From: Pirellulaceae bacterium
GTDB taxonomy: Bacteria; Planctomycetota; Planctomycetia; Pirellulales; Pirellulaceae
DNA: 64,000 bases
Reading direction: 5' to 3'
NCBI GenBank assembly: GCA_022448315.1
Contig: JAKVCA010000031.1
Span: 1-64,000, forward strand
The notes beneath the pieces were generated by a model that saw nothing but the letters and a program-made list of their open reading frames with translations, ran no database searches and was not told the DNA's origin. The position numbers and the translations under genes are program-made. Below are positions 15,751-25,767 of this stretch, piece by piece; within the stretch, counting starts at the first letter, position 1; each line of letters opens with the position of its first letter.

Positions 15751-18700
15751 ATGTTTCAAGAAGTCAAGAACAACGTTAGCTTTCCCCAACTTGAAGGGGA
15801 TGTGTTGGCGTTCTGGCGAGAAAATCGCATTTATGACAAGTCGTTGGAAAACCGACAGGATGCGACCGATTTTGTCTTCTACGAGGGTCCACCCACCGCC
15901 AACGGTCTTCCTCATCCGGGACATTGTTTAACGCGTGCCATCAAAGACGTTTTCCCTCGCTACAAAACGATGCGAGGTTACCGATGTACGCGTAAGGCGG
16001 GCTGGGATACGCATGGACTTCCGGTTGAAGTCGAAGTTTGTAAAGAACTGGGGATTCATTCAAAAGAAGAAATCGAAGAGTACGGGATCGAACCTTTCAT
16101 CCATCGCTGTCAGTCCAGCGTGTGGAGGTACATGAAGGAGTGGGAACGTCTGACGGAGCGTCTTGGATTCTGGATTCACCTTGATGATGCCTACGTGACT
16201 TACCACAAGAGTTATGTTGAAAGTGTTTGGTGGTCACTGAAACAACTTTTCGATCGTGGTTTGCTGTACAAGGGACATAAAATTGTTTGGTGGTGGGCTC
16301 AGGGAGGAACGGCATTAAGCAGCGGCGAAGTGGGGCAAGGTTATCGGGAGGTTGCCGATCCTAGCGTGTTCGTTCGTTTTCCACTGGTTGATCGAGACAA
16401 GACCTCGCTCTTGGTATGGACGACCACGCCTTGGACATTACCGAGTAATCAATTCGCCGCAGTTAACCCTGATTTGCAATACGCAACCGTCGTGGACGCG
16501 GAAACAGGGGATCGGATCATTCTCGCCGAGGCTTTGGTGGAGACGGTTGCTGAGAAGGCCAAGCGGGAATGGACCGTGGAGTCAACTTGCAGTGGCAGTG
16601 AACTGTTGGGGGTGAGGTATCGACCTCCCTTTGACTACTACGCGAAAGACCATTTGGACCAGACGGGTAAACTCAAGAGCGGGTCCGAAGAGGTACTCTA
16701 CTGGAAGGTGGTGGGCGCAGATTTCGTGACGACAGAGAGTGGCACGGGAGTGGTTCATCAGGCACCGGCCTTTGGCGAGGTGGACTATGAGGTGCTGATG
16801 AGCGAGAAGGAACGGTTTGAGCCTGGTCAAGGCCCAGACTTGTTCTGTGCGATCGGACCGGATGGCAAGTTCACTGATGTCGCCCCGGAGTACGAAGGTC
16901 AGTGGGTGAAAGATGCGGACAAGGCCATCGGTCGCCGACTTCGGGAGGAGGGAAAACTCTTCCACCAGGAGCAGTATCTCCACGACTACCCTTTCTGCTG
17001 GCGAGCGAGTGAAGATCCTCTGATTCAGTATCCTCGCGAAAGTTGGTTCATCCGAACGACAAAGTTTCGCGAATCCATGTTGGCAAACAATGAGGCGATC
17101 AATTGGTTGCCCGATCATATCAAGCAGGGGCGATTCGGGAATTTTCTGGAATCCAACGTTGACTGGGCCTTGTCTCGCGAGCGTTATTGGGGGACACCAT
17201 TACCGATCTGGGTCTGCGAATCGACCGGTGAGATGGAAGCCATTGGCAGTTACGACGAATTGCTGGGCAAACCGGGTGTCGCGGGGGCTGAGGTCTGGGA
17301 GGCCGCCAAAAAGCAAAATCCGGATTTGCCCGATGACTTGCTGGTACATAAGCCGTACATCGATGAGGTGACCTACGAATCACCATTTAGCGTTGGCGCT
17401 CGCATGAAGCGGGTGACCGAGGTGATTGATTGCTGGTATGACAGTGGCGCGATGCCCTTCGCCCAATGGGGGTATCCTCATCAGGGAACCGAGGGTTTTC
17501 AAAGCCAGTTTCCGGCAGATTTTATCAGTGAAGCGTTGGACCAGACGCGGGGTTGGTTCTACAGCCAATTGGCGATCAGCACGATGTTGTTCGGCCCCAA
17601 AGAGGGGCTGACTTCCAAAGACTCTCGGCTTCCGGAAGATGAACGCCCATGGCCTCATCCGTTTCAGAACTGCATTGTCCTCGGATTGATGTTGGCGGAG
17701 TGGTGGGAGAGTCCAGATGGGAAACAGCGCTTTCTCAGTGAGGACGAAGCTCGCGAGGCATGCGGGAAAAAATACGTCAAAAAAGTCGGAAAGATGTCCA
17801 AGCAGCTGCGGAACTACCGCAGCCCCCAAGAGATTTTTGATAATTACGGGGCAGACGCGCTGCGATGGTACTTCTTTGCCAATCAACCTCCATGGAATTC
17901 GATCATTTATTCCGATCGAGCCATTCGGGAGAGTATCCCCGAGTTTCTGCTGCGGTTCTGGAATGTCTACAGCTTCTTCGTGATCTATGCGAATATCGAC
18001 GGGTTTGACCCGGCCAAAGATTTCAACGGTTCACCCGGTCAACTGGAATCTGCCAAGCTGGCCGGAGGAAAGAACTACCGATCGGTGGAGCAGCGCGGTG
18101 AACTCGATCGTTGGGTATTGAGCGAATTGCAGTTGATGGTCAGTAAGGTGACCGAGTGTATGGACGCCTATGACAACTATGGAGCCTGCCAGTCGATCGA
18201 GTCCTTTCTGGATGGGCTGAGCAATTGGTACGTTCGGCGAAGCCGGGATCGGTTTTGGGCGAAAGATCGGGAAAGCGTGGATAAAAGCGATGCCTACTGG
18301 ACGCTTTATGAATGCCTCGTGACGATGGCCAAGGTGGTCGCACCATTTGTACCGTTTGTTTCTGAGACCATTTGGCGAAACCTCTCGGGGGTCTTCGGTG
18401 ATCAGACGCCCGAGAGTGTGCATCTGTGTGATTATCCCACAGCCAATGAACAATGGCAGGATGATGTTTTGAGCGAGCGGATGGCGTTGCTCCGAGAGGT
18501 CGCTTCATTGGGACGCAGCGCTCGAATGGAGGCCAAGCTCAAGGTTCGCCAGCCCCTCGCGTTGGTCGAGGTGATTCTGGCAAATCCAGAACATCAAGGG
18601 TGGCTCGCGGATCACGGCAAGATTCTTGCAAACGAATTGAATGTCAAGGAAGTTGCCTACACCCAAGATGCCGAAGAGTACATCAACTATCTGGTTCAAC

Positions 18701-19230
18701 CCAATTTCAAGCGTGTGGGCCCTCGGGTTGGAAAGTTGATGCCCAAAGTCAAGAAGTGGCTGAACACGGCGGACGGTGCCTCGCTACTCGCGGAAATGAA
18801 AGCGAATGGCCATGTCTCCACCGAGATCGATGGTCAGCGGATCGAATTGAATGGGGACGATCTTGACGTCCGTTTGCAGGCCAAGGAGGGATGGGCTGCC
18901 GCTCAAGGTGCTTCGTCCGTCGTCGTACTGTCCACCGATCTGACCGATGAGATGATTCGTGAAGGCCTTGCCAATGATTTGATTCGGTTGGTTCAGGACC
19001 GACGTAAAGAATTGAATCTCGATTTTACCGACCGAATTGCGATTGGGATCGAGACTGAATCTGAGATCGTCAAACGTGCCGTCGAGGAAAATGCGAGTCA
19101 CATACAGGCAGAGACCTTGGGGATCCGCGTGGTGAACCATGCGTTGGATGTTGAAGCGGTCACGAAAACGGTAGGCGAAAGCGACGTGATCTTGTACATT
19201 CGAGTTGCCCAGGACGAAGGGGCGAATTGA
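15751..19230 (+). CDS. ileS: Isoleucyl-tRNA synthetase, eukaryote-like (IleS2) type
   Basis: A 1159-residue class I aminoacyl-tRNA synthetase that charges tRNA-Ile. The HIGH signature is HPGH at residues 55-58 within GLPHPGHCL, and the KMSKS signature is KMSKQ starting at residue 681. Other markers are WFYSQLAIS, the editing-domain [10 protein letters not shown] and RRSRDRFW. The length, the GLPHxGH context and KMSKQLRNY match the IleS2 group, which resembles eukaryotic cytosolic enzymes and includes mupirocin-insensitive members, rather than the common bacterial IleS1 with its C-terminal zinc finger. The purN start codon directly abuts its stop codon. Confidence 0.97.
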   Translation: MFQEVKNNVSFPQLEGDVLAFWRENRIYDKSLENRQDATDFVFYEGPPTANGLPHPGHCLTRAIKDVFPRYKTMRGYRCTRKAGWDTHGLPVEVEVCKELGIHSKEEIEEYGIEPFIHRCQSSVWRYMKEWERLTERLGFWIHLDDAYVTYHKSYVESVWWSLKQLFDRGLLYKGHKIVWWWAQGGTALSSGEVGQGYREVADPSVFVRFPLVDRDKTSLLVWTTTPWTLPSNQFAAVNPDLQYATVVDAETGDRIILAEALVETVAEKAKREWTVESTCSGSELLGVRYRPPFDYYAKDHLDQTGKLKSGSEEVLYWKVVGADFVTTESGTGVVHQAPAFGEVDYEVLMSEKERFEPGQGPDLFCAIGPDGKFTDVAPEYEGQWVKDADKAIGRRLREEGKLFHQEQYLHDYPFCWRASEDPLIQYPRESWFIRTTKFRESMLANNEAINWLPDHIKQGRFGNFLESNVDWALSRERYWGTPLPIWVCESTGEMEAIGSYDELLGKPGVAGAEVWEAAKKQNPDLPDDLLVHKPYIDEVTYESPFSVGARMKRVTEVIDCWYDSGAMPFAQWGYPHQGTEGFQSQFPADFISEALDQTRGWFYSQLAISTMLFGPKEGLTSKDSRLPEDERPWPHPFQNCIVLGLMLAEWWESPDGKQRFLSEDEAREACGKKYVKKVGKMSKQLRNYRSPQEIFDNYGADALRWYFFANQPPWNSIIYSDRAIRESIPEFLLRFWNVYSFFVIYANIDGFDPAKDFNGSPGQLESAKLAGGKNYRSVEQRGELDRWVLSELQLMVSKVTECMDAYDNYGACQSIESFLDGLSNWYVRRSRDRFWAKDRESVDKSDAYWTLYECLVTMAKVVAPFVPFVSETIWRNLSGVFGDQTPESVHLCDYPTANEQWQDDVLSERMALLREVASLGRSARMEAKLKVRQPLALVEVILANPEHQGWLADHGKILANELNVKEVAYTQDAEEYINYLVQPNFKRVGPRVGKLMPKVKKWLNTADGASLLAEMKANGHVSTEIDGQRIELNGDDLDVRLQAKEGWAAAQGASSVVVLSTDLTDEMIREGLANDLIRLVQDRRKELNLDFTDRIAIGIETESEIVKRAVEENASHIQAETLGIRVVNHALDVEAVTKTVGESDVILYIRVAQDEGAN

Positions 19231-19875
19231 ATGCAATCCGAAGATCGACTTCCGATCGCCGTCATGATCAGCGGTGGGGGGACCACCTTAAAGAATGTCC
19301 TCACTGAAATCGATCAAGGGCGTTGCCCGGCTCTCGTCAAGCAGGTGATTTCTAGCAATGCGAACGCTTCAGGAAATCGCTTTGCGACCGATCGGAAAAT
19401 TCCACTGCACGTCGCCAATCGCGCTGATCACACATCGGACGCGGCGTATTCGGAAGCACTCTTTAGCGTGATTCGCGAGGCAGAGGTTCGCTATGTTATT
19501 CTTGGCGGATTTTTGAAGCGACTCGTCATTCCTCAAGACTTTGTCAATCGTGTCATCAATATTCACCCGAGTTTGGTTCCTTCCTTCTCGGGTCAGGGAA
19601 TGTACGGCATGAGGGTCCATCAGGCAGTCCTTGATTATGGCTGCCAATTGACCGGCTGTACGGTTCATTTTGTGGATAACGAGTACGATCACGGTCCGAT
19701 CATTTCTCAACGCGCGGTCCCCGTCTTGCCAGGTGACTCTGCGGAGCTTCTCCAAAAAAGGGTCTTTCGCGAGGAGTGTCGAGTTTATCCCGAGGTCATT
19801 CGGTGGCTTGCGGAAGATCGAGTTCGATGTGAAGATCGGATCGTAAAGATTTCTGCGAAGGAAATTGACGCATGA
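19231..19875 (+). CDS. purN: Phosphoribosylglycinamide formyltransferase
   Basis: A 214-residue GAR transformylase for the third step of purine synthesis, using 10-formyltetrahydrofolate. The substrate loop is SGGGTTLKNVL, the catalytic Asn/His are in INIHPSLVPSF, and the catalytic Asp is in VHFVDNEYDHGPII. The length matches the family. The ATG immediately follows the ileS stop, and the next gene overlaps by 4 bases, so ileS-purN-SDR form an operon. Confidence 0.94.
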   Translation: MQSEDRLPIAVMISGGGTTLKNVLTEIDQGRCPALVKQVISSNANASGNRFATDRKIPLHVANRADHTSDAAYSEALFSVIREAEVRYVILGGFLKRLVIPQDFVNRVINIHPSLVPSFSGQGMYGMRVHQAVLDYGCQLTGCTVHFVDNEYDHGPIISQRAVPVLPGDSAELLQKRVFREECRVYPEVIRWLAEDRVRCEDRIVKISAKEIDA

Positions 19876-20711
19876 GCACGAGTCGCCCGACAGGGAATGT
19901 CGAGTTTGACAACACGGGACGGGTGGTCGTGGTCACCGGTGGCGCGAGCGGCATTGGTCGGGCAATTGCAGAACGGTTTCTCGCAACCCGAGCCAAGGTC
20001 GCGGTCTTTGATGTTGCTGACGACCTGGCGTCGGAACTTCCTAACGAGATTCTTTATCAGCATTGCGACGTCTCCGATGCCGGACAGGTTCAGAAGTCCA
20101 TCAGTGAGCTTGCGAGCAAGTGGGACGGCATTGATGTGTTGGTGAACAACGCGGCGATTCAGCCTGTTGAGAGTTTTGTCCCCTTGGACCAGCTGCAGCC
20201 TGACCTTTGGCGCAAAGTCCTTGATGTCAACGTGACAGGTTACACGTTGATGGCACAAGCCGTTCTTCCAATCATGATTCAGCAAAACTCGGGAGTGTTG
20301 GTGAATTTGGCAAGTGCCCAAGCGCATCGAACCGCCCGCGAGGTTCCGGCTTACGGACCGAGTAAGGCGGCTAATCTTATGCAGGCTAAACAGTGGGCCA
20401 TTGAATACGCGCGGCATGGAATTCGGGCCGTGAGCGTTTCTCCTGGCGCGATTGATACCCCTTTGGTTCGCGCCAGCCTCGAAATGCAAGGCGGTGAGGC
20501 ACAGTTGGCCAACAGACACCCTTTGGGACGCCTTGGAAAACCTTCAGAGATCGCTAACGCCGTTGTTTGGTTGGCCAGTGTGGATGCGAGTTTTGTGACG
20601 GCAACGGATCTCGAAGTGGATGGTGGGCTGGGAGGTTATGCGGCGTTCGCGGATCCTTACTCGCTGCCCGAGCGTTTCCCAGATCCAGGCGGATCCCCTC
20701 AAGGGTCGTAG
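19872..20711 (+). CDS. Short-chain dehydrogenase/reductase
   Basis: A 279-residue SDR-family oxidoreductase. The nucleotide-binding motif TGGASGIG is at residues 22-29, the NNAA motif follows, and the active site is Tyr161-x-x-x-Lys165 in AYGPSKAAN with a Ser in NLASAQA. The Asp after the second strand (VFDVADD) favours NAD over NADP. It overlaps purN by ATGA and is therefore coupled to it. The substrate cannot be predicted. The 3' flank contains an 18-bp tandem repeat. Confidence 0.9.
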   Translation: MSTSRPTGNVEFDNTGRVVVVTGGASGIGRAIAERFLATRAKVAVFDVADDLASELPNEILYQHCDVSDAGQVQKSISELASKWDGIDVLVNNAAIQPVESFVPLDQLQPDLWRKVLDVNVTGYTLMAQAVLPIMIQQNSGVLVNLASAQAHRTAREVPAYGPSKAANLMQAKQWAIEYARHGIRAVSVSPGAIDTPLVRASLEMQGGEAQLANRHPLGRLGKPSEIANAVVWLASVDASFVTATDLEVDGGLGGYAAFADPYSLPERFPDPGGSPQGS

Positions 20712-20743
20712 GCTGAGAGCCCATCCTTTTCGACTGCAGCAGT

Positions 20744-20808
20744 CTGGTTTTATCGCAGCAGCTGGTTTTATCGCAGCAGCTGGTTTTATCGCAGCAGCTG
20801 GTTTTACC
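20744..20808. repeat. 18-bp tandem repeat, about 3.5 copies
   Basis: Three perfect copies of CTGGTTTTATCGCAGCAG at 20744-20761, 20762-20779 and 20780-20797, plus a partial fourth that diverges after CTGGTTTTA. It lies 33 bases after the SDR stop and before the hydrolase gene. The unit length is a multiple of three, and one frame would read Phe-Ile-Ala-Ala-Ala-Gly repeats, but no supported gene covers it. Confidence 0.95.
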
Positions 20809-20918
20809 GTGTGCCCAAGCCCTGTGTTCGTCGATTTTGATTGCTTTTCACCAAACGAAATCGGTGCGCGGTTGTCGGGCCCGATTTCCTCCTAATAATG
20901 CCGACGGAGGGTTAGTTG

Positions 20919-21590
20919 ATGGAGACAGAGGAGAAAGCGCGAGATCGTATCGTCGTGGTGCATGGGCTAGGGGCCAACAATGGCACGACCTGGCTGCTTT
21001 CACGCCGCTTGCGGGCGCGTGGATATGATGTGACCCAATTCGGCTACCCCTCGTTGTTTCAATCCATCGAGGGTTTGGCCGAACGCTTCGAGGCGAGACT
21101 GCGTCGCCTCGTCGAGCAGGATAGCCAACGGCCTTTGCATCTTGTGACCCACAGCATGGGCGGGATTCTAACTCGTATTGTGCTCGGAAAATTCCAGCCC
21201 GAGTGTCTCGGTCGTGTGGTGATGCTCGGTACTCCCAATCAGGGCTCGCACGCTGCCCGTAAAGTGGCACCCTATTTTGGGCGTCTATGTTACCCGCTCG
21301 TGCAACTGAGTGACGCGCCAGAAAGTGTCATCCACGAGGTCAATATTCCACAGAATGTTCCCATTGGAATCATTGCAGGAACTCGTGATCGGGTGGTGGA
21401 ACTTTCAGCGACCCACCTCCCGGTTGAATCCGACCACCACACCGTTCCGACCGGGCACGGGCGTTTGTTACTTCGCATCGATGTCGTGGAGCAAGTGGTG
21501 CACTTTTTGCAGAACGGCACATTTTCCGGAAATTCGGATTCCACGGCACAACAAGAGGCCTCAGAAACCCATCTGGCGAAGCCTGTCTGA
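20919..21590 (+). CDS. Alpha/beta hydrolase, small lipase/esterase-like
   Basis: A 223-residue alpha/beta hydrolase. The nucleophile elbow is THSMGGIL, giving a Ser nucleophile, preceded by an oxyanion-region VVHGLGANNGTTW. A likely catalytic Asp is in GTRDRVVEL and a late His in VPTGHGRLL. It has no signal peptide, so it is cytoplasmic. The start at 20919 (ATG) is chosen over the TTG at 20916 because GGAGGG sits 7 bases upstream. The family includes LipA/PGAP1-like lipases; the substrate is unknown. Confidence 0.87.
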   Translation: METEEKARDRIVVVHGLGANNGTTWLLSRRLRARGYDVTQFGYPSLFQSIEGLAERFEARLRRLVEQDSQRPLHLVTHSMGGILTRIVLGKFQPECLGRVVMLGTPNQGSHAARKVAPYFGRLCYPLVQLSDAPESVIHEVNIPQNVPIGIIAGTRDRVVELSATHLPVESDHHTVPTGHGRLLLRIDVVEQVVHFLQNGTFSGNSDSTAQQEASETHLAKPV

Positions 21591-21642
21591 CTCGTTACGA
21601 TGGTTCAGAAATCGGCTCGTGTGGATCTGAGAAGCTGGGAAG

Positions 21643-22845
21643 GTGGTTGTGGCGATAGACGGCGTGACATTTCCTGTTTACATGGACAATCAATCGACCA
21701 CTCGCGTCGATCCTCGTGTTGTTCAGGCCATGTTGCCCTGCTGGACGGAGAATTATGGGAACGCGGGGAGCCTTCACCATGCTTTGGGTGAAGCGGCCAA
21801 AAATGCCATCGAAGAGTCACGGGCCAAGATCGCTCGATCGATCGGTGCGCGGGCAGAGGAAGTGATCTTCACGAGTGGTGCAACTGAATCGAACAACTTG
21901 GCGATTCGTGGGGTCAGCCTGCATCCCAGAAATCGCAGGCGGCATCTGGTCAGTGCCCTTACTGAGCATCATGCGACACTGACACCACTGCGTCGTCTTC
22001 AGCAAAGTGGATTTGATCTGACGCTGCTCTCTGTTCTACCGGCTGGACACGCCGAGGCAGGTCGAATCGAACTGCAGCAGGCAGAAGAGGCGATTACTGA
22101 CCAAACCGGACTGGTTAGCCTGATGTTGGCGAATAATGAGATTGGCGTCATCCAGCCCGTTTCTCAGATTGCTCATCTCGCACACCAGCAAGGCGCGTTA
22201 GTTCACTGCGATGCGACACAGGCCGTTGGGAAAATGAATCTCAACGTGCAGGATCTGGGGGTCGATTTGATGAGCTTTACGGCCCACAAAATGTACGGTC
22301 CGAAAGGCGTCGGCGCCCTTTATATCCGGGGGGGGAGGCCGACAGTAAAGCTGTTGCCGCAAATCGAAGGAGGCGGCCAAGAAGGGGGCTTTCGAAGCGG
22401 GACGTTGAATGTTCCCGGGGTCGTGGGGTTCGCGGAAGCACTGACGATTTCCCTCCAAGAGTTGACGGCAGAGCAGTCGCGGCTGCGACAACTCAGGGGA
22501 CAGTTATGGAAGGGGCTGAGAAGGGATATGCCCGAATTGACTCTGAATGGCCCCGATGTTGAAAGGGACGAGATGAGACTGCCGGGAAACCTCAATTGCT
22601 CTTTCCCTGGCTTCGACGGTCAAACCCTTCAGCTGAATATGCCACAGCTCGCAATCTCGAGTGGCGCAGCGTGTTCCTCAAGTCAGCCAGAGCCCAGCCA
22701 CGTTCTAGGTGCACTTGGGATCGATGAGGACGCCATTCGGTCGAGTCTTCGGTTCGGTCTTGGTCGGTTCAACACTTCAGCCGAAGTGGAGTTCGCTTGC
22801 CAACACATCTCAGACGCCATGGACCGGATAAAAAGTATGCTCTGA
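21643..22845 (+). CDS. Cysteine desulfurase (NifS/IscS family)
   Basis: A 400-residue PLP-dependent class V aminotransferase-fold enzyme that releases sulfur from cysteine for Fe-S cluster and thio-cofactor assembly. The PLP-binding Lys is Lys216 in FTAHKMYGPKG, the catalytic Cys is Cys344 in SSGAACSSSQPEPSHVL, and VYMDNQSTT marks the N-terminus. The start codon is GTG at 21643 or 21649. The Ala-Cys-Ser-Ser-Ser loop is typical of the IscS/NifS group. No iscU, iscA or suf gene is adjacent, so its partner scaffold cannot be named. It ends before a strong terminator. Confidence 0.94.
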   Translation: MVVAIDGVTFPVYMDNQSTTRVDPRVVQAMLPCWTENYGNAGSLHHALGEAAKNAIEESRAKIARSIGARAEEVIFTSGATESNNLAIRGVSLHPRNRRRHLVSALTEHHATLTPLRRLQQSGFDLTLLSVLPAGHAEAGRIELQQAEEAITDQTGLVSLMLANNEIGVIQPVSQIAHLAHQQGALVHCDATQAVGKMNLNVQDLGVDLMSFTAHKMYGPKGVGALYIRGGRPTVKLLPQIEGGGQEGGFRSGTLNVPGVVGFAEALTISLQELTAEQSRLRQLRGQLWKGLRRDMPELTLNGPDVERDEMRLPGNLNCSFPGFDGQTLQLNMPQLAISSGAACSSSQPEPSHVLGALGIDEDAIRSSLRFGLGRFNTSAEVEFACQHISDAMDRIKSML

Positions 22846-22888
22846 CCGACGCACCAGATGCTGTAATGTGTCACCACGTTCGATCACG

Positions 22889-22930
22889 AAAAAACGGCCG
22901 CTCGATTCCTCAAGCGGCCGTTTATCTTTC
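22889..22930. terminator. Rho-independent terminator between convergent genes
   Basis: A perfect 11-bp stem AAACGGCCGCT/AGCGGCCGTTT (22892-22902 and 22913-22923) with a 10-base loop and flanking A- and T-rich tracts. It can serve both the plus-strand cysteine desulfurase and the minus-strand metalloprotease. Confidence 0.85.
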
Positions 22931-22992
22931 TTTTCGCGTGAGTCGGGCCGACCGGCGAAGGGTGGCTCAATCACGACATTGTCGGCATGCGA

Positions 22993-25767
22993 TCAAGACG
23001 CGTTGTAGATAAAGTCTGCATCCAACGCACTCTCGATACGACGACTTGCTTCGAGCAGGTGAGCTCTGGAGTAGGCATCCAGCTTATCTCCACCCTTCTC
23101 CAAGGTTCCGTCAATCTTGCCTTTCAATGTCTCCAATTGAACCATCGCAAGTGTTGCGATCGGTTTGTAAGCCGCGTTTGATCCATTCGCCTGCATCATC
23201 AAGTCGATTAAACGCTCAAGATGCTCTCGCTGGAGATTGCGACGAAGGCTGGAAAGTAGGGGTTTGCGGGCGGTGTACTGCTGGTCCCCAACCTGCCCCA
23301 TCTCTGACCAGATTTCATCACTGAGCGTCTGCATCATTTCTGGAAGCGTCAACGCATCTTCGTCCGTAGGGACTCGAAATTCGTTGTCGTACACGCCTCG
23401 CAAGGTCGAGGGATTCATCAGGGCGGTCATGGCCGAAGCCTGAATGCCCATGATACGATCGTGAATCGGCCATGCAGGGCTGCTCGAAGCCGAGGAAGCG
23501 CCGCGATCAAGCCACTTGTCGGACGTCATGTATCGCAGCAGTTCTGGGGTCAGACCGTAATTTTCATCACGAAACGTGGTTTCCATCACGAACTTTAGCG
23601 CCGCACGTTGCTGGGAAACTGGAACGACCTGCAGCGGGGCTTGAGCGTCCGGATCACCCTTCTTATTGCGATTTACAAAGGTCCCACCGATCCAATTCGC
23701 CATCATGCTCGTGGCTCGAGTTTGCATCGACAGAGTCATTTCATATCCACTGCGTGCTTTGGACCAGCTGTCTCCGTCCTTGACGTACTCGTCCAAGATC
23801 TTGCCTCGGTGGTATACCGCAAGTCGCATCTGTTCTTTGGCATAGTCAAGAGGATCTTTGCCAAAGTCATAACGTCGTGCCAAAGGATCGGGACCCGAGG
23901 TATCCTCATCCGTCGCGTAGGCCAAGCCTGGTTCAGTGCAGCGTTTGAGGATTCCGCTTAGATCATTGTCAAAAGTGTAACCATATTCGATCGCCCAGTA
24001 ATCGTAGGGGCCGAGTCCGATCATTGCGAAATCACCTTGGACCTCGCCGGATTCAAGGTGATAGTTGACCGGTAGGTAATCCATGACCGAGGCGGCGAAG
24101 GGTTGTTTGCCCTTGACTTCGTTGCTGTTGATTTCCGCGAGAGAATACTGTGCCGAAGCTCTAAAGTTGTGCCGAAGGCCCAGGGTATGGCCCACTTCGT
24201 GCGCGACGAGATCCGCAAGGAGAGGGCCAACGAAAGACTCTGGAATTCCATCAAGCAGCGGTTCGCTGGGCGTTTCGCCCTCTTCAACAGCGGCCAGTGA
24301 CATCATCATCCGCTTGAGTGCGACATCAAAGCTCCGTCCGTCTGCCGCCATGCAGAGTCCATTAACCTGACTGGTGCGACCGATGAGGCCGTCGTAGATG
24401 TCATCTCCCAGCATTTTCGACTGACGATTGCCCAACGCGTGACCGGAAAAAGGAAGTGCGGCCTGCGCCGAAATCTCTCGCTGAACTTGACTTCGCTCAG
24501 CCGGATTGGCGAAGCGGACGCGGGGGTCCCAATTGGGGTGATCCGCAAGCCATGCTAACGTTTCGGCGCTCATCCCCTCCATTGCGAGTTTGGGCATGAT
24601 CTCGTTGAATTGCACATCAAAATATCGAATCCAGCCATCCGTGAGAATGATATCTGCGTCGAGGATTTCGCCCGTCACCGGGTGGACTCGACTCGGCCCA
24701 ATGGCCGTGCCAATGTCATTGTTCAACCACCGGATGAAGTTATACCGCACGTCCTCCGGGTCGAGATCCATGTAGGCGCCCGTCTGGGAGTCCTGGTAGT
24801 AGACCTCGACCGCGTTTGAGATGCCTACTTTCTCAAATGCATCGTTCCAAAATTCTACCCCTTCACGCACCCAGCGGCGGTACCGCACAGGCGTGGTGTG
24901 CTCAAGATAAAACACGATGGGCTTTTTAGGCGGGCTTACAGCTAGAGATGGATCTCGTTTTTCAAGATGCCACCGATTGATGTAACGAATGGCGACTTCG
25001 TCATCTTTGTATTTTCCGAGGTCACGGTAAGAGGTCGTGAAATACCCGACTCTCTCGTCCGCTTTTCGGGGCCTGTACGACGATCCATCTGGAACCAGGC
25101 TGAATGAATATGAGAGCACCTGAAGATGCCCATCGGTTGCCGGTACTTCGAACGCAACTTCAACATTTTGCGGAAAAGCTTTCGCCTTCACGATTTTTGA
25201 GAGTTGGGGACGTAAGGTTCGTCCTGATCCGCCGAAGAACACCGAAGCCTGATTGACAAGGATGGCGTCCAAGTCGATGACGGGGCCACCGCGAGGGACA
25301 AAGGTCACAATGGGTACATCGAGAAGGACCGTATCCGTAAAGAGTCGCTTCACCGAGCTTTTCGATTCAGGATCCCCGGTGGAACGAACGTCCATGTTGG
25401 GTGCAATGAGGGCCAGCCGATTACCGTATTGCCGCCAATAGACGTAGTAATCGTCAGCTTGAAGTCCCGCGTAAAGGTTGCCGCTGCTGACCGTGGTCGC
25501 GATGAAGTGTCTTTGTCTGGCGAAGTCCTTCGGTAATTCGGCCAGCATCTGACCGTCCTTGTCTTTTCGCCAAAGGGTGTAAAAACTCGGCCTACCGTCG
25601 GTGGTCGAGACGACTTTGGTGTAGCCTGCGGTCACCTTGTCAATGGACGGGAATTCAGAGCCTGGTATGGGTGGACCTGTTTGGCAATAGGCTAATGGGG
25701 CGAGCCCGATGAATCCGCCGATCGTGAGAATGGCGACACTCCAGCGAACGACTTTGGCTTTGAGCAT
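22993..25767 (-). CDS. Secreted zinc-dependent metalloprotease (DUF5117/DUF4953-like)
   Basis: A 924-residue secreted protein with a signal peptide (about residues 1-29, ending YCQTG). The zinc site is HEVGHTLGLRH at residues 523-533, a full metzincin-type HExxHxxGxxH with Glu524 catalytic. The N-terminal 400 residues resemble the DUF5117/DUF5118 regions found in large bacteroidete and planctomycete zinc proteases, and the C-terminal 350 the DUF4953 region; these assignments are by overall pattern, not search. It probably degrades extracellular or periplasmic proteins. It is divergent from the enolase-superfamily gene across a 556-base region. Confidence 0.87.
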   Translation of the reverse strand: MLKAKVVRWSVAILTIGGFIGLAPLAYCQTGPPIPGSEFPSIDKVTAGYTKVVSTTDGRPSFYTLWRKDKDGQMLAELPKDFARQRHFIATTVSSGNLYAGLQADDYYVYWRQYGNRLALIAPNMDVRSTGDPESKSSVKRLFTDTVLLDVPIVTFVPRGGPVIDLDAILVNQASVFFGGSGRTLRPQLSKIVKAKAFPQNVEVAFEVPATDGHLQVLSYSFSLVPDGSSYRPRKADERVGYFTTSYRDLGKYKDDEVAIRYINRWHLEKRDPSLAVSPPKKPIVFYLEHTTPVRYRRWVREGVEFWNDAFEKVGISNAVEVYYQDSQTGAYMDLDPEDVRYNFIRWLNNDIGTAIGPSRVHPVTGEILDADIILTDGWIRYFDVQFNEIMPKLAMEGMSAETLAWLADHPNWDPRVRFANPAERSQVQREISAQAALPFSGHALGNRQSKMLGDDIYDGLIGRTSQVNGLCMAADGRSFDVALKRMMMSLAAVEEGETPSEPLLDGIPESFVGPLLADLVAHEVGHTLGLRHNFRASAQYSLAEINSNEVKGKQPFAASVMDYLPVNYHLESGEVQGDFAMIGLGPYDYWAIEYGYTFDNDLSGILKRCTEPGLAYATDEDTSGPDPLARRYDFGKDPLDYAKEQMRLAVYHRGKILDEYVKDGDSWSKARSGYEMTLSMQTRATSMMANWIGGTFVNRNKKGDPDAQAPLQVVPVSQQRAALKFVMETTFRDENYGLTPELLRYMTSDKWLDRGASSASSSPAWPIHDRIMGIQASAMTALMNPSTLRGVYDNEFRVPTDEDALTLPEMMQTLSDEIWSEMGQVGDQQYTARKPLLSSLRRNLQREHLERLIDLMMQANGSNAAYKPIATLAMVQLETLKGKIDGTLEKGGDKLDAYSRAHLLEASRRIESALDADFIYNAS

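Noticed and set aside
20620-20895. Open frame with Phe-Ile-Ala-Ala-Ala-Gly repeats over the 18-bp tandem repeat
   Set aside because: It starts inside the SDR gene in another frame, has no ribosome binding site, and the repeat explains its length.
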